Below are positions 16,458-25,919 of a stretch of DNA of 37,095 nt, piece after piece. The stretch is from Lachnospiraceae bacterium (lineage in GTDB: Bacteria > Bacillota_A > Clostridia > Lachnospirales > Lachnospiraceae). The stretch is from NCBI GenBank assembly GCA_017416505.1, contig JAFQCI010000145.1, positions 1 through 37,095 on the forward strand. Reading direction: 5' to 3'. Under the pieces are notes generated by a model. The model saw only the letters and a program-made list of their open reading frames with translations, did not search any database and had not been told where the DNA came from. The position numbers were made by a program, and so were the translations under genes. Position 1 is the first letter of the stretch. Each line of letters opens with the position of its first letter.

Positions 16458-17878
16458 TATTTTGATTGTTTTTTTAAGGAGAAGATAAATTCACTTCCCA
16501 CTCCTTCGGTACTAATACATTCGATGTGTTCTCCATGGGCATCGATGACTTCTTTGGTAATGGCAAGACCAAGTCCGGTACCTTGCTTGTCTTTTCCTCT
16601 TGAGGTGTCAGATTTAAAAAATCTTACCCATATCTTTTTCTGCACATCTGCCGGGATACCTGCTCCATGGTCTTTAATGGAAACAAATACTTTCTCGTTT
16701 TTCTCGTTTAAAGAGATGTCAATGCTGGAATTTTCCGTGCTGAATTTAATGGCATTGTCCATAAGATTGTAAATAACCTGCTGTATTCTGGTTTTGTCTG
16801 CGTTTACCATCATACATGGGATATTGTAGTTTTTCTTAATAAATATTTTCTTCTGTTCACAGGTTCCTTCAAAGGTTTCAATGACTTTTTGAATGGTTTC
16901 TACCAGGTCAAAGTCTGACCTGTGAAGGTCCGGTCCGGTATGGTCAAAACTTTCTAAGGTCAGCAGACTTTGGGTCAGTTTTGTAAGTCGCTTGGATTCG
17001 TGCAGGACAATATTTAAGTATTTTTCCTGTTTTTCAGGTGGGATGGTTCCATCCAGCATTGCTTCTATATATCCTTTGATAGAAGTTAGTGGGGAACGGA
17101 AGTCATGAGAAACATTGGCAATAAAGTTTCTACGGTATTCGTCCATTTTACTTAATTCCGATGCCATAAATTCTAATGTTTCTGCTAACTCTCCAATTTC
17201 ATCCTTGGATTTTACATTGCAGTGGTATTTGAAATTTCCTTGTGCATATTCTTTTGCTGCAGTGTTTAACTTTTTAATTGGGGTGATGATTCGCCTTGTT
17301 ACGAAAGAAAAAACAAGGGCAGCAAAAATGATGATGATAAACAGGAAGAAATAGGTGTTATTAAACAGAACCTGCCGATAGGAATTTGTATTGGACAAAT
17401 CGGAACGCAAAATGATGTAACCTACCTGTTTGTCTACATCATAAATGGGAATTCCGATGTTTAAGTATTCCGTACCATCCGTCGTATATTTCGAATCTAC
17501 CACAGCAATGGATTTGGTCATATCAAAATTCGCATTTACGGTAAACATGGTATCAGGAATATCGGAAAATCGTTCTGTATTTGACATAGCTAACATATTT
17601 CCCTTTTCATCACTGATTAAAATCTGTGCTTGTAAGAAGGAGGAAAGCTTAGGAATGACCTTTTCAAATTCTTCCTTTGTAATGGTTCCTTCCAGATAAG
17701 GAAGGTAATATTCATTTGCAATTAAGGTAGCTTCCTGTTTCATAACCTTTTTACGTTCATCTAAGATAGATGCTTTGGTATTAACATTAGAAAAGTAAAT
17801 ACTAAGGGAAAAGCAGGCAATCAGGATGAATAAAAAAGATAGAAAAAAACGGTCTGCAATATTAACTTTATATTTCAT
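16457..17878 (-). CDS. Membrane sensor histidine kinase (OmpR-partner type)
   Basis: A 473-aa kinase. TM1 is at ~9-30; an extracytoplasmic sensor domain of ~120 residues (FSNVNTKASILDERKKV onward) fits the single-Cache/PAS-like type; TM2 at ~155-178 is followed by HAMP. HisKA has H258 in NVSHDFRSPLTSIKGYIEAM. The HATPase N box is NLMDNAIKFS, G1 DHGAGI, and G2 GTGLGLAI. The start is the ATG at 17878 with GGAGG five nt upstream; a TTG four codons earlier would include that site. It lies 36 nt after the response regulator gene, giving a classic regulator-kinase pair. The stimulus is not visible from sequence; envelope sensing is the usual role. Confidence 0.92.
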   Translation of the reverse strand: MKYKVNIADRFFLSFLFILIACFSLSIYFSNVNTKASILDERKKVMKQEATLIANEYYLPYLEGTITKEEFEKVIPKLSSFLQAQILISDEKGNMLAMSNTERFSDIPDTMFTVNANFDMTKSIAVVDSKYTTDGTEYLNIGIPIYDVDKQVGYIILRSDLSNTNSYRQVLFNNTYFFLFIIIIFAALVFSFVTRRIITPIKKLNTAAKEYAQGNFKYHCNVKSKDEIGELAETLEFMASELSKMDEYRRNFIANVSHDFRSPLTSIKGYIEAMLDGTIPPEKQEKYLNIVLHESKRLTKLTQSLLTLESFDHTGPDLHRSDFDLVETIQKVIETFEGTCEQKKIFIKKNYNIPCMMVNADKTRIQQVIYNLMDNAIKFSTENSSIDISLNEKNEKVFVSIKDHGAGIPADVQKKIWVRFFKSDTSRGKDKQGTGLGLAITKEVIDAHGEHIECISTEGVGSEFIFSLKKQSK

Positions 17879-17914
17879 TTTTTCCTCCAATCTTGTAATA
17901 TGGAACCTTCTTGG

Positions 17915-18631
17915 TTAATTTTTTACTTCAAATTTATATCCAATTCCCCAGACAGTAGTAATGTTCCAGTTGTTATCATCGGAGGTTGGAAGTTTTTCAC
18001 GAAGACGCTTGATATGCACATCTACGGTTCTGGTATCTCCGATGTAGTCATAACCCCAGATTTTATCCAATAACTGCTCTCGGGTAAATACCTGATTTGG
18101 GTTGGATGCCAGAAAATAAAAAAGTTCTAATTCCTTCGGTGGCATTTCAATGTTTTTGTTGCAATAAGTTACGGTATAATTAGTTAAGTTAATAATAAGA
18201 TTAACATATTCTACAAACTCTCCTGAGTGGGAGGAGTCTGTTACGGCAGTCTGGGTAACTGGCTGGAAGCGGCGAAGAACTGCACGCACTCTGGCTACCA
18301 GTTCGTTAGAGTCAAAAGGTTTCATGATGTAGTCATCCGCACCGATTTTTAAACCTAATACTTTGTCAAATACTTCTCCCTTTGCAGAAAGCATAATAAT
18401 AGGCACATTGCTTGATTTTCTGATTTCCTGGCAGATTTCATATCCATCCATGCCAGGAAGCATAATATCTAATAAAATCAAGTTTGGCTGATAGGATTTA
18501 AAACGTTCCAGTGCATCCAGTCCGTTCGTTACAATTTCAGTATCAAAACACTCCTTTACCAGATAGAGTGAAATCAATTCTGCGATATTTTCATCATCAT
18601 CTACAATTAATATTTTTTGTTTTGCAACCAT
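17915..18631 (-). CDS. OmpR/PhoB-family response regulator
   Basis: A 238-aa regulator. Receiver domain ~5-120: acidic DDDE, phosphoacceptor D55 in LILLDIMLPGMDGYE, Ser in MLSAKG, and Lys in MKPFDSNEL. A linker of ~20 residues follows, then a winged-helix DNA-binding domain (~140-236) with the recognition region TREQLLDKIWGYDYIGDTRTVDVHIKRLR. GGGAG lies 7 nt before the ATG. It sits 31 nt downstream of mutS2 and 36 nt upstream of the kinase, so all three may be co-transcribed. Confidence 0.93.
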   Translation of the reverse strand: MVAKQKILIVDDDENIAELISLYLVKECFDTEIVTNGLDALERFKSYQPNLILLDIMLPGMDGYEICQEIRKSSNVPIIMLSAKGEVFDKVLGLKIGADDYIMKPFDSNELVARVRAVLRRFQPVTQTAVTDSSHSGEFVEYVNLIINLTNYTVTYCNKNIEMPPKELELFYFLASNPNQVFTREQLLDKIWGYDYIGDTRTVDVHIKRLREKLPTSDDNNWNITTVWGIGYKFEVKN

Positions 18632-18662
18632 AATAATCTCCCTTTTCTGTGTTTTCTGATAT

Positions 18663-21044
18663 TTATTTGAACTCTACAATGGTAACACCCATTTCGCCTT
18701 CCCCGAAGCTTCCGGCACGATAGGATTTTACATATTTTAATTTCTTTAAGTAATTCTGAATACCGGTTCTAAGAGCTCCGGTTCCTTTGCCATGAATGAT
18801 AGTTACCTGTGGCAGGTGAGAAAGATAAGCATCATCTAAATATTTATCCAAAACAGCAATTGCTTCGTCCACCGTTTTTCCTAAAACATTGATTTCAGGG
18901 CGGATGGTGGATGATTTGTTCATACTTACTTTTCCCTTGGAAGTACGCTTTATGGTAGGGGTAGTAATGACCGCCTCATCCAGTATTTCGCAGTCTTCAA
19001 TGGATACAAAGGAACGTAAAATTCCCATTTGTACGGAGATATTCCCCTTATTGTCCGGCAAGGACTGGACAATTCCATCCATGGACAAGGAAAATACATG
19101 AACCTTATCCCCGATTTTAAAGTCAGAAGCACTGTGGGCTCCTTTTTTCCGTTTCTTTTGTTCTAAAAGGTCTTTCGAGGATTTGTTCATCTGGTCTCTT
19201 AGTTTGCCACGTTGTGCTTCCATGGTTTTGGCATTGGCGGCTTTCGGATTTTGCACCCATTGCTGGTACTTCTTAATGGATTCGTCTGCCACTTCCTTGG
19301 CCTCGGATAAGATGGACAAAGCCTCTTCTTTTGCCTCGCGGATAATGGAAGCCTTTTTGTTATTTAAGTCTTCCTTGCTTTGTTTTAAGTCGGCACGAAG
19401 GAGTTCCAATTCTTCTTTGTAGGCAAGAATTTCCTCTTCTTCTTTTTGAATGGTAATTTTACTTTGTTCCAAATCAGAAAGAAGGGCTTCAAAATCCTGG
19501 GCGGACTGGTCAATCTGACCTTTTGCAGCCTCTATGATATAGGAAGGTAAGCCAAGTTTGCTGGAAATAGCAAAGGCATTACTTTTTCCCGGAATACCGA
19601 TTAATAAGCGGTAGGTAGGCCGCAGGGATTCAATATCAAATTCACAGCAGGCATTTTCAATGCCCTCCGTAGAAAGTGCAAATAATTTTAACTCACTGTA
19701 ATGAGTGGTGGCAATGGTGCGGATGTTTTGACTGTGAAGGTGGGAAAGGATAGAAATCGCCAGAGCCGCACCTTCTGTAGGATCTGTTCCGCCTCCAAGC
19801 TCATCAAATAAAAGCAGGGAATGTTCCGTTGCCTGATTTAAGATGGAAACAATGTTTGTCATATGAGAGGAGAAGGTACTTAAGCTTTGTTCTATGCTTT
19901 GTTCATCTCCAATGTCCGCAAATACGTCATCAAACACACAAAGGGTGGTTCCCTCCATAGCTGGAAGGAAAAGCCCTGACTGACCCATAAGGGAGAATAA
20001 TCCCGCTGTTTTTAAGGAAACGGTTTTACCACCGGTATTAGGACCAGTAATTAATAACATGGAGAAAGTATCCCCTAATTCGATGTTAATTGGAACAACG
20101 GTCTTCTTATCTAACAAAGGGTGTCTGCCTCGTTTGATGCGGATGATACCTTCTTTGTTGTATTCCGGCATAACTCCATCGTAGGATTTTGCAAGTTGTG
20201 CCCGGGCAAAAATAAAATCCAGTTTGGTAAGGATTTCAAGGTTTCGTTTAATGGATTCCTGCTCTAAGGATACTTTTTCGCTTAATAAAGAAAGAATCCG
20301 TTCGATTTCATTTTGCTCTTTTCCTTCTAAATCTCTTAATTCATTGTTTAAAGTTACGACTCCCATAGGTTCGATAAAAAGGGTGGAACCGGTGGAGGAC
20401 TGGTCGTGGATTAAGCCTTGGAACTGGTTTTTATACTCTGCTTTTACAGGAACGCAGTAACGTCCGTTTCGCATGGTTACAAGGCTGTCCTGTAACATGG
20501 ACTGATTTTTGGAGGAAGCAATAAGTCCCGTTAATTGCTGGTGTACTTTTGCATTGATGCTTTTGATGTTCCGGCGGATATCTTTCAGTGCAGGGGAAGC
20601 ATCATCCGCAATTTCCTCTGGAGAAAGAATGCACCGGGTAATGTCCTGATATAAGTGGGTCAAAGGTGTCAGACTTTCAAAGAGGTAAGTAAGGGCATCT
20701 GCAAATTCAGTTCTGTCGTCAATTTTACAATAGGAGATGGCAGTCTGAACACAGGATAACAGCTTTGCAACAGAAAGCAGTTCACTGGTATTTAAGGAGG
20801 CCCCCATATTTAAACGTAACAGGGAGGGTTTCACATCCTCGACTCCAAGGAAGGACAAGTTTCCCTGACGGTAAATTCTAAGTAGTGCAGAATTGGTTTC
20901 CTCCTGCATGGATAAAATGGTATTTAAATCCGAGGTAGGAGTTAATTCTTCGCAAAGCTTCTTTCCCATGGCGGAACCGGCATAGGAAGTCAGCATTTTA
21001 ATAATTTTATCATATTCTAATATTTTTAACGATTTTTGATTCAT
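18663..21044 (-). CDS. mutS2: MutS2 ATPase/endonuclease with C-terminal Smr domain
   Basis: A 793-aa protein. The MutS core/lever region covers ~1-310; the ATPase has Walker A GPNTGGKT near residue 334 and Walker B LLLFDELGGGTDPTEG; a long coiled coil follows (~515-630, Lys/Glu rich); the Smr nuclease domain (~715-793) includes NVLGKTVDEAIAVLDKYL and IIHGKGTGALRTG. Length matches Firmicute MutS2, linked in the literature to suppression of recombination and, in Bacillus, to splitting of collided ribosomes (RqcU). AAAGGG precedes the ATG. The gene is downstream of the ABC cluster and upstream of the two-component pair on the same strand. Confidence 0.95.
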   Translation of the reverse strand: MNQKSLKILEYDKIIKMLTSYAGSAMGKKLCEELTPTSDLNTILSMQEETNSALLRIYRQGNLSFLGVEDVKPSLLRLNMGASLNTSELLSVAKLLSCVQTAISYCKIDDRTEFADALTYLFESLTPLTHLYQDITRCILSPEEIADDASPALKDIRRNIKSINAKVHQQLTGLIASSKNQSMLQDSLVTMRNGRYCVPVKAEYKNQFQGLIHDQSSTGSTLFIEPMGVVTLNNELRDLEGKEQNEIERILSLLSEKVSLEQESIKRNLEILTKLDFIFARAQLAKSYDGVMPEYNKEGIIRIKRGRHPLLDKKTVVPINIELGDTFSMLLITGPNTGGKTVSLKTAGLFSLMGQSGLFLPAMEGTTLCVFDDVFADIGDEQSIEQSLSTFSSHMTNIVSILNQATEHSLLLFDELGGGTDPTEGAALAISILSHLHSQNIRTIATTHYSELKLFALSTEGIENACCEFDIESLRPTYRLLIGIPGKSNAFAISSKLGLPSYIIEAAKGQIDQSAQDFEALLSDLEQSKITIQKEEEEILAYKEELELLRADLKQSKEDLNNKKASIIREAKEEALSILSEAKEVADESIKKYQQWVQNPKAANAKTMEAQRGKLRDQMNKSSKDLLEQKKRKKGAHSASDFKIGDKVHVFSLSMDGIVQSLPDNKGNISVQMGILRSFVSIEDCEILDEAVITTPTIKRTSKGKVSMNKSSTIRPEINVLGKTVDEAIAVLDKYLDDAYLSHLPQVTIIHGKGTGALRTGIQNYLKKLKYVKSYRAGSFGEGEMGVTIVEFK

Positions 21045-21122
21045 ATATAATCCCTTTCTAACAAAAATCCAAGGTGAAACCGCAATGATTTACAATATAT
21101 ATTAGAGTTGTGAATCACTAGG

Positions 21123-22268
21123 TTAAAGTTGTTTGACTCGTTCCAGGCGGATTCCTAAGAATAAGAAAATGCAGCCACCTAAGAACATGATAAGAGCATA
21201 ATACCCACTGACAAAAAAACTGTTAAGGAAGTAAGAAGGTAAAAATAAATGCTCTAACAGGTTAAAAATCGGGAAGAGAGAGCCGAAGTCAAAAAATACC
21301 GGCGAAAAAATCAGACTTCCCATGGTGAAAACAGGAATGATGCCGCTAAAGGAAAATCCGTTCCGAAAGAAGGATTTTAGGAAGCAGCAAAAACCAACTA
21401 CAAAAATAAGATAAGCCACAAAATAAAGTGTTTCATGTAGTATATCTGTATAAGTATGACTTAATAATAAACTAATTTGTCCGAAAATACCACAAAATAA
21501 AGTAGGAACCAGAATGGACAAGAGGGAAACGAATGGCTTTTTATCATAGGATACTGCCAGGAAAATTCGTTTCTTCTGGTCCTTAAACCAGTCTACCACA
21601 CTAAACAAGGCGGTGAGAAACATTAATACTGCGAAAATACCGCGGATAGGAGAAATGATAAGGGATTCACTGGAAGATGCCAGGGAAACCTGTTCTCCAA
21701 GGGTGGTATATTTAAATTCGTAGGGAACTTCTTCTGTCATATAGTGTTCGTAAGAAGCAAGAAGTTCTTCTGTCATCGCTTCTGTATCATAGGAGGAAAA
21801 AGCTTCATAGTCTAAAGCAAAGTCCAGCATGATATTTTGGGCATAATGCCGGAATAAAGAAGCAAAAACGATTTCATTGCTTAGGGGCATCAAAATAGAA
21901 GAAGGTGCATGAAGCACGGTAATGATGTCCTTTTTCTTACGTTTATCCAGCAATTCGGATAAATTATCGGGAAAAATATAAGCACATTCTGCTTTTCTGG
22001 TGATAACGTCCTTGGTTAAGGTTTCGTAGTCCTTTACCTCATAAAATTCCACCTGGCTGTCCAGTACCAGAAGGTCCGCTACTATGGCTTTTGCCAGTTC
22101 ATCTTCCCCTTCTATATAAAGAGCCACCTTTAAACTGTCGTTTTGATTTATGGTGCTTTGACTATAAAAATAGGAAAAACAAGGCAGTATCAGTAAAACA
22201 AACAGATACACCGGTTTTTGAAACAAGCGTTTTGTAAATAAAAGAAAATAGGTGCAATATTGTTTCAT
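21123..22268 (-). CDS. ABC-2 type transporter permease (second subunit)
   Basis: A 381-aa membrane protein. One N-terminal helix (~17-35), a ~180-residue extracytoplasmic domain with a conserved start (SLKVALYIEGEDELAKAI), then five or six C-terminal helices with GIFAVLMFLTALFSVVDWF. This is the ABC-2 membrane/YhgE-like arrangement. The ATG at 22268 overlaps the TGA of the upstream permease (ATGA) and has AGGGAG in front; an in-frame start at 22310 would run 46 nt into that gene and is rejected. With the preceding permease it probably forms a heterodimer driven by the ATPase at 25040-25744. Confidence 0.8.
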   Translation of the reverse strand: MKQYCTYFLLFTKRLFQKPVYLFVLLILPCFSYFYSQSTINQNDSLKVALYIEGEDELAKAIVADLLVLDSQVEFYEVKDYETLTKDVITRKAECAYIFPDNLSELLDKRKKKDIITVLHAPSSILMPLSNEIVFASLFRHYAQNIMLDFALDYEAFSSYDTEAMTEELLASYEHYMTEEVPYEFKYTTLGEQVSLASSSESLIISPIRGIFAVLMFLTALFSVVDWFKDQKKRIFLAVSYDKKPFVSLLSILVPTLFCGIFGQISLLLSHTYTDILHETLYFVAYLIFVVGFCCFLKSFFRNGFSFSGIIPVFTMGSLIFSPVFFDFGSLFPIFNLLEHLFLPSYFLNSFFVSGYYALIMFLGGCIFLFLGIRLERVKQL

Positions 22269-23488
22269 GCTAGTCGCTCCCTTCGCTTTCCCATGAGGAA
22301 GGTAATACATCCAAACAAAATGGAAAGAAGTATAAATTTAAGGTTTGCCTCTAAAGTTGTTTGTCCCCAGAATAAATTTCCGGCTTCTTTCAGCCATAAG
22401 GTAGTAGGAAGGAAGGCGGAAATGTTTTTTATGGTGTTTGGTAAAAAGGACAAAGGGACAAAGCCTCCAGATAAAAAGATTAAGATTACAGAGGACAAAA
22501 ATAACAAATTAACTCCACCCATGGAGGTCTGGCAAATTCGGAATAAGAAGATAAAAAAGCTAGCCATGGAAAGGAGAAGGAAAAATAGTCCAATATAATT
22601 TACAACCTGATAATGGAAGTTAAATCCTCCAATGGAAGAAACTATACTAAGAAGCAGTACCATTACCCCTACAAATAGGAAAAAGGTCAGGGCAAGGGAT
22701 ACCATATCTATGATTAGCTGTAATGCTGGGCGGATGCCTACGGTATTTAGTTTCTTGGAAATGCCAAGAGATGGCTCTGCGTAGGTTTTCGCAAAAGGTA
22801 TGGCAAATAAAAATAAAAACAGGACAAAGGCACTGACAATGTAGTATTGCAAGGTAGTAAGCTGGTTCGTGGCACTGACTTCCTGTTGGGCAAAGTAAGG
22901 CCCTCTGGAAAAGGCATAACGGAAGGTAAGCAGATTTAATTCATCTAAAACCTCACTGACGTAGGAACGATAGCCATGAGCCCTGCAAAAATCTGTTACG
23001 GAATAAATACACGCCTGTGCACTGGATAAAGTAGTGGCAGCACTAGAGCATAACTCCGTAAATAAAAAGGATTCTAAGCCACTGTTCCCCATGGTGATAA
23101 CTTCAATAGGGGTGTTTTCACCATATGCAATGTCATTGATGATGTTTTCCGGCATTATGATAAAGGCATTTATTTTTCCCTTTTTTAGTTCAGAAATTCC
23201 CTCTCGATAGTCGTATCTTTGGATATTACAAAGCCGGGCAATGCTGTCCTGATTTTCAATGATACTAATGGCAGTTTCGTTGGTATCTTCATCGAGTTCC
23301 TTGTCAGGGTCTGTGTAAAAGCCAAGCTGTATGGTACCAAGTTTTTGGTCCTGATATAAAAGTCTGGTTCCTAAAAATGCCACGGAAAGTACCAGGGCAA
23401 TGAGCAGAAGACTGCTGAATAAAGAAGAAACGCAGATTTTAATATTCTTTTTTATGGATAAAAATAAGTAAGTAAGAAAAAATTTCAT
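22265..23488 (-). CDS. ABC-2 type transporter permease (first subunit)
   Basis: A 407-aa protein with the same layout as its downstream partner: one N-terminal helix (~17-40), a large extracytoplasmic region (~45-225) with QLGFYTDPDKELDED, then a block of five to six helices including a GGFVPLSFLP loop. The last helix ends in a basic MGKRRERLA tail. GGAGG lies about 12 nt before the ATG. It is translationally coupled (ATGA overlap) to the second permease. The substrate is unknown; similar gene sets export lipids, peptides or envelope components. Confidence 0.8.
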   Translation of the reverse strand: MKFFLTYLFLSIKKNIKICVSSLFSSLLLIALVLSVAFLGTRLLYQDQKLGTIQLGFYTDPDKELDEDTNETAISIIENQDSIARLCNIQRYDYREGISELKKGKINAFIIMPENIINDIAYGENTPIEVITMGNSGLESFLFTELCSSAATTLSSAQACIYSVTDFCRAHGYRSYVSEVLDELNLLTFRYAFSRGPYFAQQEVSATNQLTTLQYYIVSAFVLFLFLFAIPFAKTYAEPSLGISKKLNTVGIRPALQLIIDMVSLALTFFLFVGVMVLLLSIVSSIGGFNFHYQVVNYIGLFFLLLSMASFFIFLFRICQTSMGGVNLLFLSSVILIFLSGGFVPLSFLPNTIKNISAFLPTTLWLKEAGNLFWGQTTLEANLKFILLSILFGCITFLMGKRRERLA

Positions 23489-23522
23489 GATAATTCCGGT
23501 TCCTCCTTAAAGTAGTGGATAT

Positions 23523-23563
23523 TAGGTAATCGCCAAACTAAATATTTTGTATCACTTAATATA
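23523..23563 (-). promoter_or_regulatory. Repeated upstream element, copy 1
   Basis: TAGGTAATCGCCAAACTA, AATATTTT and GTATCACTTAATATA recur almost unchanged at 25861-25919, where 17-18 extra T-rich nucleotides separate the two halves. Both copies lie upstream of minus-strand genes of the same ABC cluster (this one 35 nt before the first permease ATG). It could be a shared promoter/operator or a decayed mobile repeat; direction and role are inferred only from position. Confidence 0.4.
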
Positions 23564-23601
23564 AGCTTTTGACAGTTTCTCAATCTAGTTGGTTTTTGGT
23601 T

Positions 23602-25050
23602 TTAATTTTTTTGAGATTCTATATATTCCTTCAAGCTTTCGAAAAGTTCGTTTAGTTTTTCTTTGCTTAGGGCGAAAATCTCTGTTCCTGGTTCTATCGG
23701 TGTTATAGTTTCTTTTAATGGCGATACATGAAGTTCGCCTTTCAGGGAGAAAATGCGGATTCCGAATACCTTTATTTTCAGTTCACTGATGTCTGCGGAA
23801 AAGGATTGGTTTTTTACATAATCTGTGAAAACTCCTTCGTAAGAAACTTCTGCATTGATGCCCACAGTAGGAACTACAAATTTAGAGGCATTAGAAAATT
23901 CTAATGTTTCCGGTGAAAAGGCATTTTCTGTAGTAATCTCTATCTTTTTTTCCGGCTCCTTGGTAAGAAAGATGGTGGAGCTGGTTTCAAAAAGGTCCAT
24001 ATCATTTTCTTGGGAAAGGGATTCTTCATAAGCTATGGTAACAGGATGGGTTTCGTGTTCTATTAAAAGTTCGGCGGATATCGCATCGGTATTGGTATTT
24101 GCTCCTATAAAGGAGGCCTTTAAGGAAAGTTCCTTGTAGGAGATAGAAAATTCTCGCAAGACATCTTTTTTATCCAATGAAACATAAAATACAATATCAT
24201 CTTCTAACTTTTCTGTAAGGATAGATTCTAAATCTTCCATGTCATCCTGTAGTTTTGCATAGGCTTCTTCTGTTATGTCTAATTTAGCAGCAGTGTTTGA
24301 ATGAATGTAATTCGTAAAGTCGTTTGTAAAATTTTCCAGTGACTCCTTTGGAAGGGTTACTTTATAAGTAGTACATTTTTTCGTGCCGTCTAAGGTACTT
24401 ATGGTCTTTTTTTGTTTCTGCTTTTCCAAAGTCATATCAGAAAATAAGCCCTTCCAGTCCTCTTCGCAGTTTCTTAAAAAGGAAGAAAATACCTTTGAAA
24501 AAGAGGAGTGGTTTGGTGTTTTAAATGGCTGGATGGTGATTTCCGGAAGTTCTAAATAACCTCCAAGAAAAGAATCCTCAAGTGCCTTGTTTAATTCTGT
24601 AAAATCAATATGATAATTGGTATCCGACAATTTTGGTACGGATAAAACAAAGTTGTCATTGGTAAGGTAGGTGGAAAATACCAGTGGATTTTTCTCCCCT
24701 AAGCTTAGCTCAAAAGAGGCTTCCTGCCCGGATAAATCTCTTTTTCCATCAAAAGCAAAGGAAAATCCATTTAAAAAGTCATATTCCAGCATCTTATTTA
24801 CAAACTCTATAGAGAAATCACCACTAATCTGGGCAGATTGTTCTTCTAATACAGTATGAATCTTATCCATTCCAATTAATTGGTCGGAGGAAGTTCCGGT
24901 TACTGCAGTCAAAGAAGAACAGGTGGCAGTGAGTGCCTTGATTACCTTTTTCGCTGGAGATGTTTTAAGTTTATAAAAACAAAAAGCAGTTCCTAAAAGT
25001 ATAATAATACATAAGGTGGTTAGGATAAGGGTTATTCTTTTACGTTTCAT
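23602..25050 (-). CDS. Membrane-anchored extracytoplasmic protein of ABC cluster, unknown
   Basis: A 482-aa protein with one N-terminal membrane helix (~6-25) after a basic MKRKR start, then a large beta-rich Ser/Thr/Glu-rich domain with repeated 'FSFAFDG...', 'LSLGEK', 'KASFIGANTN' type strands. No lipobox is obvious. It recalls proteins that accompany ABC-2 exporters in Clostridia and could act as an extracytoplasmic partner or substrate chaperone, but I cannot name a family with confidence. The start at 25050 is chosen because GGAG lies 7 nt upstream; it overlaps the ATPase by 11 nt. A 113-nt gap separates it from the first permease. Confidence 0.6.
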   Translation of the reverse strand: MKRKRITLILTTLCIIILLGTAFCFYKLKTSPAKKVIKALTATCSSLTAVTGTSSDQLIGMDKIHTVLEEQSAQISGDFSIEFVNKMLEYDFLNGFSFAFDGKRDLSGQEASFELSLGEKNPLVFSTYLTNDNFVLSVPKLSDTNYHIDFTELNKALEDSFLGGYLELPEITIQPFKTPNHSSFSKVFSSFLRNCEEDWKGLFSDMTLEKQKQKKTISTLDGTKKCTTYKVTLPKESLENFTNDFTNYIHSNTAAKLDITEEAYAKLQDDMEDLESILTEKLEDDIVFYVSLDKKDVLREFSISYKELSLKASFIGANTNTDAISAELLIEHETHPVTIAYEESLSQENDMDLFETSSTIFLTKEPEKKIEITTENAFSPETLEFSNASKFVVPTVGINAEVSYEGVFTDYVKNQSFSADISELKIKVFGIRIFSLKGELHVSPLKETITPIEPGTEIFALSKEKLNELFESLKEYIESQKN

Positions 25051-25744
25051 TTCCATTCTCCATTTGTTTGGTGAGCCAGTCAAAAAAGTCTGGCGATTTC
25101 AGTTGTTCTGTTATTTCTTCTGATTTACCGTTTCTGATAAAAAACATACGGTTACAGACACTTAATTCTCCTTGTTCATGGGAGGTAAGGAAAATAGTAC
25201 CTCCTTGCTTCATATAATCTTTCATATATGCAATGATTTCCGCTTTTAGGACAAAATCCAATGCGGCACCGGGTTCATCCATAATGAGAATCGGTGGATT
25301 TTTCGCCAAGGCACATCCAATGCTGACACGTTTTTTCATACCACCGGACAGCTTGGAAACTTTGGTTTTCATCATTTTATCCACACCGAAACGGGTTAAA
25401 ATACCGTCTTCTTTTAAATCTTTTTTTAATTTATCCGGCACATCGCAATACCAGAGTTTTAAATTATCTAGAACCGTTAATTCTTCGATTAACGGATTCT
25501 CCTGAGGTACATAGCCAATCAGTTTTGAAAACAGGCGGGGATTGGAGAAAACTTCTTCTTCATTGATACGAAGGGAGCCTTTGTCGGCTTTAATGGCTCC
25601 GGCTAAAATGGATAAAAGAGTGGTTTTTCCACAACCATTACAGCCTACAATTCCGACACATTCTCCTTCCTGCACTTTTATGCTAACATCCTCAAGAATC
25701 TTTTTCTTGTGATAAGATTTCTGGATGGAAGTAATTTCAATCAT
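25040..25744 (-). CDS. ABC transporter ATP-binding protein
   Basis: A 234-aa ATPase of the ABC-2/CcmA-like class. Walker A GCNGCGKTTLL, Q loop in GYVPQENPL, signature LSGGMKKRVSIG, Walker B ILIMDEP, D loop GAALD, H switch in FLTSHEQ. It is the first gene of the cluster and overlaps the next gene by 11 nt; two permeases follow, making a complete exporter: ATPase, extracytoplasmic protein, two permeases. The ribosome binding site (AAAGAAG) is weaker than for its neighbours. Confidence 0.92.
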   Translation of the reverse strand: MIEITSIQKSYHKKKILEDVSIKVQEGECVGIVGCNGCGKTTLLSILAGAIKADKGSLRINEEEVFSNPRLFSKLIGYVPQENPLIEELTVLDNLKLWYCDVPDKLKKDLKEDGILTRFGVDKMMKTKVSKLSGGMKKRVSIGCALAKNPPILIMDEPGAALDFVLKAEIIAYMKDYMKQGGTIFLTSHEQGELSVCNRMFFIRNGKSEEITEQLKSPDFFDWLTKQMENGNET

Positions 25745-25802
25745 AAAATAACACTTCTTTCTATAGTAAAAAATTCAATCATAATTTAATTATAAGATGT
25801 TG

Positions 25803-25832
25803 GGTCAAAAGGTATTTTGACCATGGTATCAT
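25803..25832. repeat. Short relative of the ATGATAC/GTATCAT element
   Basis: GGGTCAAAAGGT followed by TTTTGACC and GGTATCAT matches the complement of the right end of the 16250-16457 element (ATGATACTAGGGTCAAAAGG on the minus strand). It looks like a deletion derivative that kept both outer edges. Confidence 0.4.
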
Positions 25833-25860
25833 CATAACAAATCCATTTTATTTAAACAAG

Positions 25861-25919
25861 TAGGTAATTGCGAAACTAAAATATTTTATTTATTTGTTTA
25901 TTTTGTATCACTTAATATA
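25861..25919 (-). promoter_or_regulatory. Repeated upstream element, copy 2
   Basis: TAGGTAATTGCGAAACTA, AATATTTT, a T-rich insertion, then GTATCACTTAATATA. It is the second copy of the sequence at 23523-23563, placed 117 nt upstream of the ATPase ATG on the minus strand. See copy 1 for interpretation. Confidence 0.4.

Noticed and set aside
16250..16465. 71-aa plus-strand reading frame with many Cys
   Set aside because: It lies wholly in the hairpin-rich intergenic element, has no ribosome binding site, and its codons are dictated by the stems.
16457..18631. Regulator-kinase pair as a VanRS or bacitracin-type resistance module
   Set aside because: The ABC-2 type genes are separated by mutS2 and the kinase has a large sensor domain unlike BceS-type kinases; no specific link is visible.
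22260..22598. 112-aa Lys-rich plus-strand frame
   Set aside because: It lies opposite the helix-rich end of the first permease gene; the Lys-rich composition is the complement of hydrophobic codons.
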